A DNA stretch of 45,957 nt from Thiobacillus sp. UBA2597. Its GTDB lineage: Bacteria > Pseudomonadota > Gammaproteobacteria > Burkholderiales > Thiobacillaceae. The notes beneath the pieces are model-generated. The model made no database searches and had not been told where the DNA came from. It saw only the letters and a list, made by a program, of their open reading frames with translations. The stretch is taken from positions 1 to 45,957 of the forward strand of contig DDKN01000087.1 in NCBI GenBank assembly GCA_002339725.1, written 5' to 3'. Numbering within the stretch: position 1 is the first letter of the stretch; each line of letters starts with the position of its first letter. The position numbers and the translations under genes were made by a program. Shown in pieces: positions 23,552-31,925 of the stretch.

Positions 23552-24751
23552 TCAGAGGCTGATGCCGGCCAGCTGGGCGACGGTATTGATGTCCTTGTCG
23601 CCGCGGCCGGAAAGGTTGACGAGCAGGATCTTGTCCCGGGCCAGGGTCGGTGCCAGCTTGGCGGCATAGGCCAGGGCATGGCTCGATTCCAGGGCCGGGA
23701 TGATGCCCTCGTAACGGCACAAATCGTGGAAGGCGGCCAGCGCCTCGTCGTCGTTGACGGCGACGTATTCGGCACGGCCGGTGTCCTTGAGCCAGGCATG
23801 CTCGGGCCCGACGCCGGGATAATCGAGGCCGGCGGAAACCGAATGGGTCTCGATGATCTGGCCGTCGGCATCCTGCATGAGATAGGAGCGGAAGCCGTGC
23901 AACACGCCCGGGGTGCCGGCGGACAGCGGTGCCGCATGCTGGCCGGAGGCGATGCCGCGGCCACCGGCCTCGACCCCGATCAGGCGCACCGCCTCGAACT
24001 CGAGATAGGGATGAAACAGCCCGATGGCGTTGGAACCGCCGCCGACACAGGCGATCACCGCATCGGGCTGGCGTCCGGTCAACTCGGGCATCTGCACCTT
24101 GGCCTCGTTGCCGATCACGCATTGGAAATCGCGCACCAGCATGGGATACGGATGCGGCCCCGCGGCGGTGCCGAGGATATAGAAGGTCGACTCGACGTTG
24201 GTGACCCAGTCGCGCATCGCCTCGTTCAGGGCATCCTTCAGGGTGCGGGAACCCGATTCCACCGGCACCACGGTGGCGCCCAGCAGCTTCATGCGGAACA
24301 CATTGGGCGCCTGGCGCTTGACATCCTCGGCCCCCATGTAGACCACGCTCTCCATGCCGTAGCGGGCGGCGACCGTGGCGGACGCGACGCCATGCTGGCC
24401 GGCGCCGGTCTCGGCGATCACGCGTTTTTTGCCCATGTGGCGGGCGAGCAGCGCCTGACCGATGGTGTTGTTGATCTTGTGCGCGCCGGTATGGTTGAGA
24501 TCCTCGCGCTTGAGATAGATCTGGGCGCCGCCGAGCTTGTCCGACCAGCGCCTGGCATGGTAGATCGGGCTGGGCCGGCCGACGTAATGCTTGAGTTCGT
24601 AGGCGAACTCGGCCTGGAAGGCGGGATCGTCCTTGAGCTTGAGATAGGCGGTCTTCAGCTCGTCCAGGGCCGCCATCAGCGTTTCGGCGACGAACACCCC
24701 GCCGTAGGGACCGAAGTGCCCGCGCGCGTCGGGCAGGTCATGCATCTGCAT
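23552..24751 (-). CDS. trpB: Tryptophan synthase beta chain
   Basis: 399 residues. The PLP Lys is in HTGAHKINNTIGQAL (about residue 88), followed by AETGAGQHGVASA; the phosphate loop is CVGGGSNAIG near residues 230-240. It joins indole and serine to tryptophan. The start is 14 bp inside trpF (MQMHDLPDARGHFGPYGGVF), giving tight coupling in the order trpF-trpB-trpA. No leader peptide or attenuator is seen upstream in this cluster. Confidence 0.97.
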   Translation of the reverse strand: MQMHDLPDARGHFGPYGGVFVAETLMAALDELKTAYLKLKDDPAFQAEFAYELKHYVGRPSPIYHARRWSDKLGGAQIYLKREDLNHTGAHKINNTIGQALLARHMGKKRVIAETGAGQHGVASATVAARYGMESVVYMGAEDVKRQAPNVFRMKLLGATVVPVESGSRTLKDALNEAMRDWVTNVESTFYILGTAAGPHPYPMLVRDFQCVIGNEAKVQMPELTGRQPDAVIACVGGGSNAIGLFHPYLEFEAVRLIGVEAGGRGIASGQHAAPLSAGTPGVLHGFRSYLMQDADGQIIETHSVSAGLDYPGVGPEHAWLKDTGRAEYVAVNDDEALAAFHDLCRYEGIIPALESSHALAYAAKLAPTLARDKILLVNLSGRGDKDINTVAQLAGISL

Positions 24752-25364
24752 TGCGTACTTCCTTCATGAAGGCTGCGACCTTCGTGGCCTCTTTGATTCC
24801 CTTGCCGGCCTCGACCCCGCTGGAGACATCCACCGCCCAGGGCTTGACCTGGCGGATGGCTTGGGCCACGTTGGCAGGACCGAGGCCACCGGCGAGAACC
24901 ACGGGTTTGGGCAGGTCTGGCGGGATCAGGTCCCAGTCGAAGCGCTGGCCGGTGCCGCCCGCCTCACCCTCGACGAAGGCGTCCAGCAGCAGGCCGCGCG
25001 CCGAGTCGAAGCGGGCCGCGTATTGTAGCAAATCCAGTCCGGGGCGAACCCGCACGGCCTTGAGGTAAGGCCGCCCGAATCCGCGGCAGAACTCGGGCGA
25101 TTCATCGCCGTGAAATTGCAGCAGATCGGGTTGCACCGTCTCCAGCACCGCCCGAACCTCGGCCTCGCTCGGATCGACGAACAGGGCGACGCTGGTGACG
25201 AAGGGCGGCAGGGCCGCGGCGATCGCCCGGCCTTGTGCCAGGGTGACATGACGCGGGCTTTTGCCATAAAAGACCAGGCCGATGGCATCGGCCCCGGCGC
25301 GGGCAGCGGCCAGGCCATCGTCGATGCGGGTGATGCCGCAAATCTTGACGCGGGTATAGCCCAT
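24738..25364 (-). CDS. trpF: Phosphoribosylanthranilate isomerase
   Basis: 208 residues. It starts MGYTRVKICGITRIDDGLAA, with the general-base Cys in K-I-C-G-I-T, and has the general-acid Asp in LLLDAFVEGEAGGTGQ. The C-terminal phosphate sites are LAGGLGPANV and AVDVSSGVEAGKGIKE. It rearranges PRA to CdRP in tryptophan synthesis. It follows truA by 15 bp and overlaps trpB by 14 bp. The truA-trpF linkage is conserved. Confidence 0.96.
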   Translation of the reverse strand: MGYTRVKICGITRIDDGLAAARAGADAIGLVFYGKSPRHVTLAQGRAIAAALPPFVTSVALFVDPSEAEVRAVLETVQPDLLQFHGDESPEFCRGFGRPYLKAVRVRPGLDLLQYAARFDSARGLLLDAFVEGEAGGTGQRFDWDLIPPDLPKPVVLAGGLGPANVAQAIRQVKPWAVDVSSGVEAGKGIKEATKVAAFMKEVRNADA

Positions 25365-25379
25365 GGGCGCGTAACGAAT

Positions 25380-26198
25380 TCAGAAAGCCGGCATGATGCC
25401 AGCCCCGGCGCCGAATGCCCAGCCGCTGCGATCCGTCGCTGACGGCAGGCCCCAGGCCGGGTCATAACGCACCGCACTCAGATACAGGCCATCGGCCGCG
25501 AAGGTGGCCGCCGCCTGACTGCGATCACGCGCCTCGAGCACGGTTTTGATCCACGCCGGCGCACGCCGGCCGAGGCCAACCCAGACCAGGGCACCGACCA
25601 TGTTGCGCACCTGATGATGCAGAAAGGCATTGGCGCGAAATTCGAACACCAGCAGCGCGCCATGGCGTTGAATCTCGATCTGGCGCAGCTCGCGCACCGG
25701 CGATCTGGCCTGACATTCGGCGGCGCGGAAGGCGGAGAAGTCATGCGTGCCGATCAGGTGCTCGGCCGCTGCCCGCATCGCCGCCAGATCGAGGGGGGCA
25801 TGCACCCAGCCGACCCGGCCGGCCAGCAGCGCCGGCCGCACCGGGTGATTGAGCAGCACATAGCGATAGACCCGTTCCAGGGCGGCATAACGCGCATTGA
25901 ATTCGGCCGGCACCGGCCTGGCCCAGAGCACCGCCACGCCCGGCGGCAACAAGGCATTGGTGCCGCGCAACCAGGCGCTCTCGGGGCGGTGGTTGACCGC
26001 ATCGAAATGGACCACCTGATTCAGCGCATGCACCCCGGCATCGGTACGACCGGCCACGATGGTGGCAACCGGCGCGCCATGCACCTCGGCCAAGGCCGCC
26101 TCCAGCGCATCCTGCACCGCGCAGCCGCCGGGTTGGGTCTGCCAGCCGCAAAACAGGCGGCCGTCGTATTCCAGCCCCAGCGCTAGGCGGCCAGCCAT
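25380..26198 (-). CDS. truA: tRNA pseudouridine synthase A
   Basis: 272 residues. The catalytic Asp is in AGRTDAGVHALNQVVHFD (about residue 52); other conserved blocks are FNARYAALERVYRYV, HDFSAFRAAECQARSPVR and FRANAFLHHQVRNMVGAL. It modifies U38-40 in the tRNA anticodon stem. The C-terminal end extends some 20 residues beyond the core. The start overlaps the upstream membrane-protein gene by 16 bp. Confidence 0.96.
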   Translation of the reverse strand: MAGRLALGLEYDGRLFCGWQTQPGGCAVQDALEAALAEVHGAPVATIVAGRTDAGVHALNQVVHFDAVNHRPESAWLRGTNALLPPGVAVLWARPVPAEFNARYAALERVYRYVLLNHPVRPALLAGRVGWVHAPLDLAAMRAAAEHLIGTHDFSAFRAAECQARSPVRELRQIEIQRHGALLVFEFRANAFLHHQVRNMVGALVWVGLGRRAPAWIKTVLEARDRSQAAATFAADGLYLSAVRYDPAWGLPSATDRSGWAFGAGAGIMPAF

Positions 26199-26779
26199 AT
26201 GCCCCCCAGGGTCAGCACGGCCAGTGCCAGGATCAGGCCATCGGCCAGCCGCCAGGCCGGCAGGCGCAGCGTCAGCACCTCGGGCAGGCGGTTGGCGGCC
26301 CGATCGGCATCAGCCAGCAGGCGACGCCGATCGGGTGCGGGATCAGCCAGGGCGTGCAGGGTCAGGCCCAGGCGCAATGCGACGCGCTCCGCCGGCAGGC
26401 CGAGGGTGCGCAGGGGCCAGAGCAAACTGGCGATGCCCGCCAGCAGCGCGTCGACCGGCAGGCGCAGGATCAAAAGGTCGATCAGGAGCAGCATCGCCGC
26501 CAGCCGCCAGGCCTGGATCAGCCCGGCCAGCACGCCCTCACGGCTTGGGCTCAAGGCGATGCCCTCGATCAGCGGAGCTCCCGGCAATTGCCAGGCATAG
26601 ACCAGGACCATGCCCAGCAGCAGCCAGCGGCTGCGGCGCAGCAATTGCAGCAGGCGCGCGAAGTCGGAGAACGACAAGGCGACCAGCGCCAGGCTGATGA
26701 AAGCGAGGTAGAAAAAACTCAGCCCCGGCAGGGCCAGGGCTGAGAGGATGGCGAGGAGGATGCGTGCGCCAGGATGCAT
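26183..26779 (-). CDS. EcfT/CbiQ-like membrane protein
   Basis: 198 residues, starting MHPGARILLAILSALALPGL. Four to five membrane segments are visible: two at the N-terminus, one in LLLGMVLVYAWQLPG, one in LAAMLLLIDLLILRLP and one at the C-terminus. The spacing and the W-R-L-A-A-M-L-L and P-A-E-R-V-A-L-R-L stretches recall the EcfT/CbiQ family, the transmembrane subunit of energy-coupling-factor transporters. No ECF ATPase or S component lies nearby. It is 19 bp after fimV and overlaps truA. Family assignment is tentative. Confidence 0.6.
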   Translation of the reverse strand: MHPGARILLAILSALALPGLSFFYLAFISLALVALSFSDFARLLQLLRRSRWLLLGMVLVYAWQLPGAPLIEGIALSPSREGVLAGLIQAWRLAAMLLLIDLLILRLPVDALLAGIASLLWPLRTLGLPAERVALRLGLTLHALADPAPDRRRLLADADRAANRLPEVLTLRLPAWRLADGLILALAVLTLGGIWLAA

Positions 26780-26798
26780 GCGCTTCAGCTCATGGCGC

Positions 26799-29498
26799 TC
26801 AGACCGCCTCGGACAGCAGCTTGTTCGCCTCGGCCGCCTGCTGGCTGTTGCCCTCGGCCAGCACCTCCTGCAGGATCTCGCGCGCACCTTCCTTGTCGCC
26901 CATCTCGATATAGGCCCGCGCCAGGTCGAGTTTGGTATTGACCTCGGCCCAGAGTTCCTCGTTCTCCAGGGGCGGGATCTCGCCCGTGGCCTCGGCCGCC
27001 GAGGCACTGGCCTCGGCCTCGTTGACGGTGAGATCCAGGCTGCCGAAATCGAGATCCGGCAGATCCGGCGTCGTGGCCGTGGCGGCCGCAGGCGCGGTCG
27101 GCGTTTCGAGCGCAGGCTCAGGCGACTGCTCCAAATCCAGGCCAGCGAAATCCAGGTCGGGCAAGGTCGATGCCTGCGGCGCCGCCTGCTCGGGCGCAAC
27201 GCCCGGCTCGGTGGCGTATGCCGCCGCAGCAGCAGCACCCGTCTCCTTGAGTTCGAGATCGAGACCGCCGAAATCGAGATCGGGCAAGGCCACTTCCTCG
27301 GCCGGCGGGCTCGCCGGGGCTTCGGCCAATGCCTCGATCGGCACCGGGGCCGGTTCGGCTGCCGGCATTTCGGGCAATTCGAAGGCCGGCTCAGGCTGGG
27401 CCGCAGCTTCCGCCGCCGGCGGCTCGGCGGCCCCGGCTGGCTCGGCGATCAAATCGGTGCTGAAGTCCAGGCCGGGCATCTCGGCCATCGGGCCCGGTTC
27501 CGGGGCGGGTTCCGGCTCGGCCGCGCTGGGCGGCGTCATGGTGAGCTCGAAATCCAGGCCGGGCGGCAACAGCGAGGGGGCCGGTTCCGGCGCAGCCTCG
27601 GCCGGGGCCGTCCCGGTCATCTCAAGCTCGGTCTCGGCCGATGCCCCAGCGCCTGGCAATTCCATGTCGAGGATGCTGGCCGCCGCCGCGGGCATGGCCG
27701 CTGCCGCCAGGGCATAGAGCGGATTGTTCGGATCGATCTCCCGGCCCATGGCGGCAGCCTTGGTCCAGGCGGGGGACGCGGTGTCACCGCCCAACGCCGA
27801 CTGCAGCTCGCGCGCCGTGGTCTCGAAGGTCGCGCTGTCCTGGCGGGTGTGATAGATCTCCAGCAGTTTGAGCAGGATGTCCTCGCGCCCGGGATTCTTG
27901 CTCAGGGCATCGCGCAGGATCTCCTCGGCCTGGGCATCCTTGCCGTAGGCGAGATAAACCTCGGCCTCGGCAATGGGATCGATCTCCTGGGTATCGATGG
28001 CACCCAGACCCAGACGGCTGAAATCGGTCAACACGCTGCTTTCGGGACGGGCGGCGGTCGGCGCCGCCGAGGCGGCTGCAGCCGCCGCCGCCCCTGCTGC
28101 GGCCAGACTGGGATTCAAACCGGCCAGACCTGAAGTCGCCTGCTGACGCCGGCGCCGGGCGACGGAAATGCCCAGCAAGATCAGCAATAGGATGCCGGCC
28201 AGGCCGCCACCCAGATACAGGGGGTTGGCCAGCAGGCTGTCGAGCAGGCCCGGCTCCGGCTTGGGCACCGGTTTGGGCTCGGGCTTGACTTCCGGCTTGG
28301 GAGCCGGCGCGACGGGTGGCGCCGCTTCCACCGGGGCGGCGGGCTCGGCGGCCGGCTTGGCTTCCGGGGCCGGGGCGGCCACGGGCTGCTGGGTCTTCAA
28401 TTCGACCAGGCGCTGCAGATCCTGCACGGTCTTTTCCAGCTGGGCGACGCGATCCTGCGCCTCCTTCAAGGCCCGGCTCTTGGCCGCCAGGTCTTCTTCC
28501 AGCGCGTGCAGCCGCTCGGTGGTCTTGGCGTCCACCTTGCCGGCGCTCACCGGTTCACCCTTGGACAGCTTGAGCACGTCCTTCGCCGGCGCCGCCGGAG
28601 CGGGCGCGGCAGCCGGCTTGGCCGGCTCGATCTTGCCCGCCGCGGCCGCCTTGTCCTTGGCCGGCTCGGGCACGGCTTCGCGCGCCGGCGCCTGGGCAGC
28701 ATGCCATGCCGTGGTTTGCTCACGCACGATCGCGCGCGCCTGGCTCGGGCTCGCCGCCAGCATCAGGCTTTCGAATTCGGGCACCTTGAGCACCTCGCCC
28801 TTCTTCAGGCGATTCATGTTGCCGTCAAGGAAGGCACCCTGGTTGGCCTGATACAGCCCGACCATCATCTGCTCGGTGCTGGCCCCCTCCGGTTTGAGTT
28901 TGCCCGCAATGCTGCGCAGGGTCTCCCCCCGTTTCACCGGGCCATACTCCTTGACGGGAGGCCTTTCGACTTTGGCCGGCTTCGCCTCGGCTTTCGGAGG
29001 CTCGGTCGTCTTTTCCGCGGCCTTTGGCGCTTCGGGCGGCCGGCTCACCACCGGTGCGCTGGGCGGCATGGGCGCGGGGCGCTCGACCACGGCCGGCTTG
29101 GCTTCGGCCGGCGGGTCCAACAGCAGGGTGTATTCCCGCAGCAGGCGGCCGGAAGGCCAGTTCAGTTCGATCAGCAGATCGAGAAAGGGATCGGTGATCG
29201 GGGTCGTGGAGGTGACGCGGATGATGGGCTGGCCGTTGGGGCGGCTGTCGATGCTGAAGCGCAGGTTGTTCAGGGCATCCAGTCGCTCGATCCGGGCCTG
29301 TCGGAAGGCATCGACACTGGCCAGCCTGGCGTTGATCGAGGCCAGTTCTTCCTTGGTCACCGAGTAGAGTTCGATCTCGGCCCGGAGCGGCTGACCGAGC
29401 GCCGACTGCACCGAGAGGCGACCGAGGCCGGCGGCATGCGCCTGCCAGGCCAACAATAACGCAGCGAGCAGGCCGCTGATCCTAAGTGTTTTATGCAT
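26799..29498 (-). CDS. fimV: FimV/HubP-type polar landmark protein
   Basis: 899 residues. A signal peptide (SGLLAALLLAWQAHA) leads into the FimV N-terminal domain (GLGRLSVQSALGQPLRAEIE) with the LysM-like segment YGPVKRGETLRSIAGKL near residues 185-240. A coiled coil follows (LHALEEDLAAKSRALKEAQD). One membrane helix lies near residues 425-447 (LYLGGGLAGILLLILLGISV). A very acidic Ala/Glu/Pro-rich cytoplasmic region has repeated PDLDF-type motifs, and the C-terminal FimV domain reads LARAYIEMGDKEGAREIL. FimV/HubP organises polar complexes and type IV pili. The gene begins the truA-trp block. Confidence 0.93.
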   Translation of the reverse strand: MHKTLRISGLLAALLLAWQAHAAGLGRLSVQSALGQPLRAEIELYSVTKEELASINARLASVDAFRQARIERLDALNNLRFSIDSRPNGQPIIRVTSTTPITDPFLDLLIELNWPSGRLLREYTLLLDPPAEAKPAVVERPAPMPPSAPVVSRPPEAPKAAEKTTEPPKAEAKPAKVERPPVKEYGPVKRGETLRSIAGKLKPEGASTEQMMVGLYQANQGAFLDGNMNRLKKGEVLKVPEFESLMLAASPSQARAIVREQTTAWHAAQAPAREAVPEPAKDKAAAAGKIEPAKPAAAPAPAAPAKDVLKLSKGEPVSAGKVDAKTTERLHALEEDLAAKSRALKEAQDRVAQLEKTVQDLQRLVELKTQQPVAAPAPEAKPAAEPAAPVEAAPPVAPAPKPEVKPEPKPVPKPEPGLLDSLLANPLYLGGGLAGILLLILLGISVARRRRQQATSGLAGLNPSLAAAGAAAAAAASAAPTAARPESSVLTDFSRLGLGAIDTQEIDPIAEAEVYLAYGKDAQAEEILRDALSKNPGREDILLKLLEIYHTRQDSATFETTARELQSALGGDTASPAWTKAAAMGREIDPNNPLYALAAAAMPAAAASILDMELPGAGASAETELEMTGTAPAEAAPEPAPSLLPPGLDFELTMTPPSAAEPEPAPEPGPMAEMPGLDFSTDLIAEPAGAAEPPAAEAAAQPEPAFELPEMPAAEPAPVPIEALAEAPASPPAEEVALPDLDFGGLDLELKETGAAAAAAYATEPGVAPEQAAPQASTLPDLDFAGLDLEQSPEPALETPTAPAAATATTPDLPDLDFGSLDLTVNEAEASASAAEATGEIPPLENEELWAEVNTKLDLARAYIEMGDKEGAREILQEVLAEGNSQQAAEANKLLSEAV

Positions 29499-29589
29499 CG
29501 CTCCGTCCTCTGCCTCGCAATCCCCTGCAGGATGCCGTGCTGTTGTCGCGGGATGAATCTGAGTTATTGGACTAAGTTAGCACCGAAGC

Positions 29590-30585
29590 TCATTGTTTTT
29601 CAACGAGGCGCTCGACGATACGAGCCAGATTCATGGCCTCGGTGCGGACATTGTCGCCCACAAGCCACAACTGCAGCGACCTGGCCGTGCCTGCAGCGCT
29701 GCCACAAAGACGGCCGACAAAGGCCGCGCTGCTCTCGGCGGCATCGGTCACCGGGGTCGGATAACCGCCCGGCAGGTGTTCATCCATCAGCACCACACCC
29801 GGCGCGTTCTGCAATCGGGTGCGCGCGTTCTCGAGGGTCAGGCCGGCGCCACCGCTCAAGTGGAGGCTGATGCTGTGGCCATAAAAAACCGGGGCCCAGG
29901 CGAGGCTCAGCTGACAGACCGGCGCATGGTCGCCGAGCAGGTATTGCAGGGCTTGGGCGGCCGCCTGCTCGGCCTGACTCCGACCGTCCGGCAGGAAATC
30001 GCCGACCTGGGGGATGAGGTTGAAAGCGATCTGAAGCGGGAACACGGCCGAATCGATCGCGCTCAGGCTGAACAATTGACCGACCTGCTCGCGCAATTCA
30101 TCGATGCCGGCCTGACCCATGGCGCTCACCGCCAGGTTGGCATGCGCATCGACCCGCTCGACACCGAGACTGGCGACCAGCGGGCGCAGCACGCGCGCCA
30201 TCAGGCTGGCGATCGCGTCCGGCACAAGCCAAAGCTTGCCCGACGGGAATTCGGCATGTTCGGGATCGAGCCAGACGGCCTTGGGATGCTGGGCCAGCAC
30301 CTCACCCAGCCCCAGCACCGGCCGACCGGCGGCCAGCGCCTGGTCGACGAAGCGGCCCGCTGCCCGGCTGCGCGTGGCCACCACCAGCAGATCGATGCGC
30401 TGCCAATCGAAGCCTTGCGCCGGCTGACACGGGATCTCGGCCCCGTCGAAACGCGCAGCGGCCTCGGCTTCGCCCAGCGTGAGGGCAAAAACCTCGGCAA
30501 GCGCCAGGTTGCGTTCTTCCAGTTCCCGGAACAGGACCTCGGCCAGGGGTTCGTCGGCGCCGAGTACGGCTAATTTGACAGCCAT
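29590..30585 (-). CDS. usg: Usg-type aspartate-semialdehyde dehydrogenase paralogue (likely non-catalytic)
   Basis: 331 residues with the ASADH fold: a dinucleotide-binding start MAVKLAVLGADEPLAEVL and the C-terminal MDEHLPGGYPTPVTDA. The family's catalytic Asn-Cys is replaced: around residues 117-127 the sequence reads VPDAIASLMARV where active enzymes have P-N-C. It is therefore probably not an active dehydrogenase. Usg-1 proteins next to asd or truA are known in proteobacteria and have no assigned function. The ATG overlaps the asd stop by one base (TGATG), and the gene lies between asd and fimV. Confidence 0.85.
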   Translation of the reverse strand: MAVKLAVLGADEPLAEVLFRELEERNLALAEVFALTLGEAEAAARFDGAEIPCQPAQGFDWQRIDLLVVATRSRAAGRFVDQALAAGRPVLGLGEVLAQHPKAVWLDPEHAEFPSGKLWLVPDAIASLMARVLRPLVASLGVERVDAHANLAVSAMGQAGIDELREQVGQLFSLSAIDSAVFPLQIAFNLIPQVGDFLPDGRSQAEQAAAQALQYLLGDHAPVCQLSLAWAPVFYGHSISLHLSGGAGLTLENARTRLQNAPGVVLMDEHLPGGYPTPVTDAAESSAAFVGRLCGSAAGTARSLQLWLVGDNVRTEAMNLARIVERLVEKQ

Positions 30586-31697
30586 CAGCCCTCGAGCAGG
30601 ATGCGCAGCATGCGGCGCAGCGGTTCGGCCGCGCCCCAGAGCAACTGATCCCCGACCGTAAACGCGGAGAGGTACTGCGGACCCATGTTGAGCTTGCGCA
30701 TACGGCCCACCGGCACGGTCAGGGTGCCGGTGACGGCAGCGGGGGTCAGCTCGCGCATGGTGATCTCACGGTCGTTCGGCACCACCTTCACCCACGGGTT
30801 GTGCGCGGCGATGATGGCGTGGATCTCATCGAGCGGCACATCGCGGGTCAGCTTGATGGTTAGTGCCTGGCTGTGGCAGCGCATGGCGCCGATGCGCACG
30901 CACAGGCCGTCGATCGGGATCGGAGTGTCGGAACGCCCCAGGATCTTGTTCGCCTCGACCTGGGCCTTCCACTCTTCCTTGGACTGGCCGGATTCGAGCT
31001 GGACGTCGATCCACGGGATCAGGGAACCGGCCAGGGGCACGGGCCAGGCGTCGAGCGGATAACGGTCGGAGCGGATGAAATCGGCGACCTTCCTGTCGAT
31101 CTCCAGGATGGCGGAGGCCGGATCGTCGAGCAGTGCCTTCACCTCGCCGTGGATGGCCCCCATCTGCTGGATCAGCTCGCGCATGTTGCGCGCGCCGGCG
31201 CCGGAGGCGGCCTGGTAGGTCTGCGGCGCGATCCACTCGATGAGGCCCTTGTCGAACAGGCCGCCGATGGCCATGAGCATGAGCGACACGGTGCAGTTGC
31301 CACCGACATAGGTCTTGATGCCGCGCTTCAGGCCGTCCTGGATCACCGGCTTGTTGACCGGGTCGAGGATGATGATCGCGTCGTCCTGCATGCGCAGGGT
31401 CGAGGCGGCATCGATCCAGTAGCCCTGCCAGCCGCTCGCCATCAGCTTCGGGTAAACCTCCTTCGTGTAGTCACCACCCTGGCAGGTGATGATGACATCC
31501 ATCGCCTTCAGTTCGTCGATGCTGTTGGCGTCCTTCAGCGGCGGCACCTCCTTGCCGATGTCCGGCCCCTTGCCGCCGGGGTTGGAGGTGGTGAAGAACA
31601 CGGGCTCGATCAGATCGAAATCCCTTTCCTCGCGCATGCGGCCCATGAGCACCGAGCCCACCATGCCGCGCCAACCGACCAGACCTACCTTCTTCAT
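30585..31697 (-). CDS. asd: Aspartate-semialdehyde dehydrogenase
   Basis: 370 residues, Gram-negative type. It begins MKKVGLVGWRGMVGSVLMGR (NADP-binding), contains the catalytic Cys in VGGNCTVSLML (about residue 134), and has the conserved ASGAGARNMRELIQQMG. It reduces aspartyl phosphate, feeding Lys, Met, Thr and diaminopimelate synthesis. A TTG lies five codons upstream, but GAGGAAG (31704-31710) is six bases before the ATG, which settles the start. It follows leuB, with repeat-filled DNA between. Confidence 0.97.
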   Translation of the reverse strand: MKKVGLVGWRGMVGSVLMGRMREERDFDLIEPVFFTTSNPGGKGPDIGKEVPPLKDANSIDELKAMDVIITCQGGDYTKEVYPKLMASGWQGYWIDAASTLRMQDDAIIILDPVNKPVIQDGLKRGIKTYVGGNCTVSLMLMAIGGLFDKGLIEWIAPQTYQAASGAGARNMRELIQQMGAIHGEVKALLDDPASAILEIDRKVADFIRSDRYPLDAWPVPLAGSLIPWIDVQLESGQSKEEWKAQVEANKILGRSDTPIPIDGLCVRIGAMRCHSQALTIKLTRDVPLDEIHAIIAAHNPWVKVVPNDREITMRELTPAAVTGTLTVPVGRMRKLNMGPQYLSAFTVGDQLLWGAAEPLRRMLRILLEG

Positions 31698-31730
31698 GAC
31701 TGTCTTCCTCAATCCGTTAAATCAATTCTC

Positions 31731-31760
31731 ACCGCAAAGGACGCGAAGGATCGCAAAGAT
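31731..31760 (+). repeat. ACCGCAAAGGACGC dispersed repeat, copy A
   Basis: The plus strand reads ACCGCAAAGGACGCGAAGGA then TCGCAAAGAT. It is one of four related copies in this window (A-D). It pairs as an inverted repeat with copy B at 31885-31914. It lies 33 bp upstream of asd. Confidence 0.85.
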
Positions 31761-31778
31761 CAATAAAACTGCTGTTCC

Positions 31779-31866
31779 CGTCATTCCCGCGAAAGCGGGA
31801 ATCCATTTCATCCGATATTAACGCACATGGATTCCGGGTCTACGCTTCGCTACGCCTGGAATGACG
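31779..31866. repeat. CGTCATTCC-type dispersed element between copies A and B
   Basis: 88 bp with inverted ends CGTCATTCC and GGAATGACG, inner hairpin CCCGCGAAAGCGGG and a second mirrored part (GGATTCCGGG). This type is a frequent non-coding repeat in proteobacteria. It lies exactly centred between copies A and B, with 18 bp on each side. Confidence 0.8.
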
Positions 31867-31884
31867 GCCTGGATGCTTCTATAT

Positions 31885-31914
31885 CCCTTTGCGAATCTTC
31901 GCGTCCTTAGCGGT
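31885..31914 (-). repeat. ACCGCAAAGGACGC dispersed repeat, copy B
   Basis: The minus strand reads ACCGCTAAGGACGCGAAGAT then TCGCAAAGGG, matching copy A at most positions. It lies 11 bp from the leuB stop. Confidence 0.85.
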
Positions 31915-31925
31915 AAACAAATCCC

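Noticed and set aside
25364..25380. trp leader peptide or attenuator before trpF
   Set aside because: The gap to truA is 15 bp, too short for a leader, and no Trp-rich small frame exists.
26748..28133. Arg/Gly-rich plus-strand frame opposite fimV
   Set aside because: Mirror of the Ala/Glu/Pro-rich part of fimV; no independent start signals or homology.
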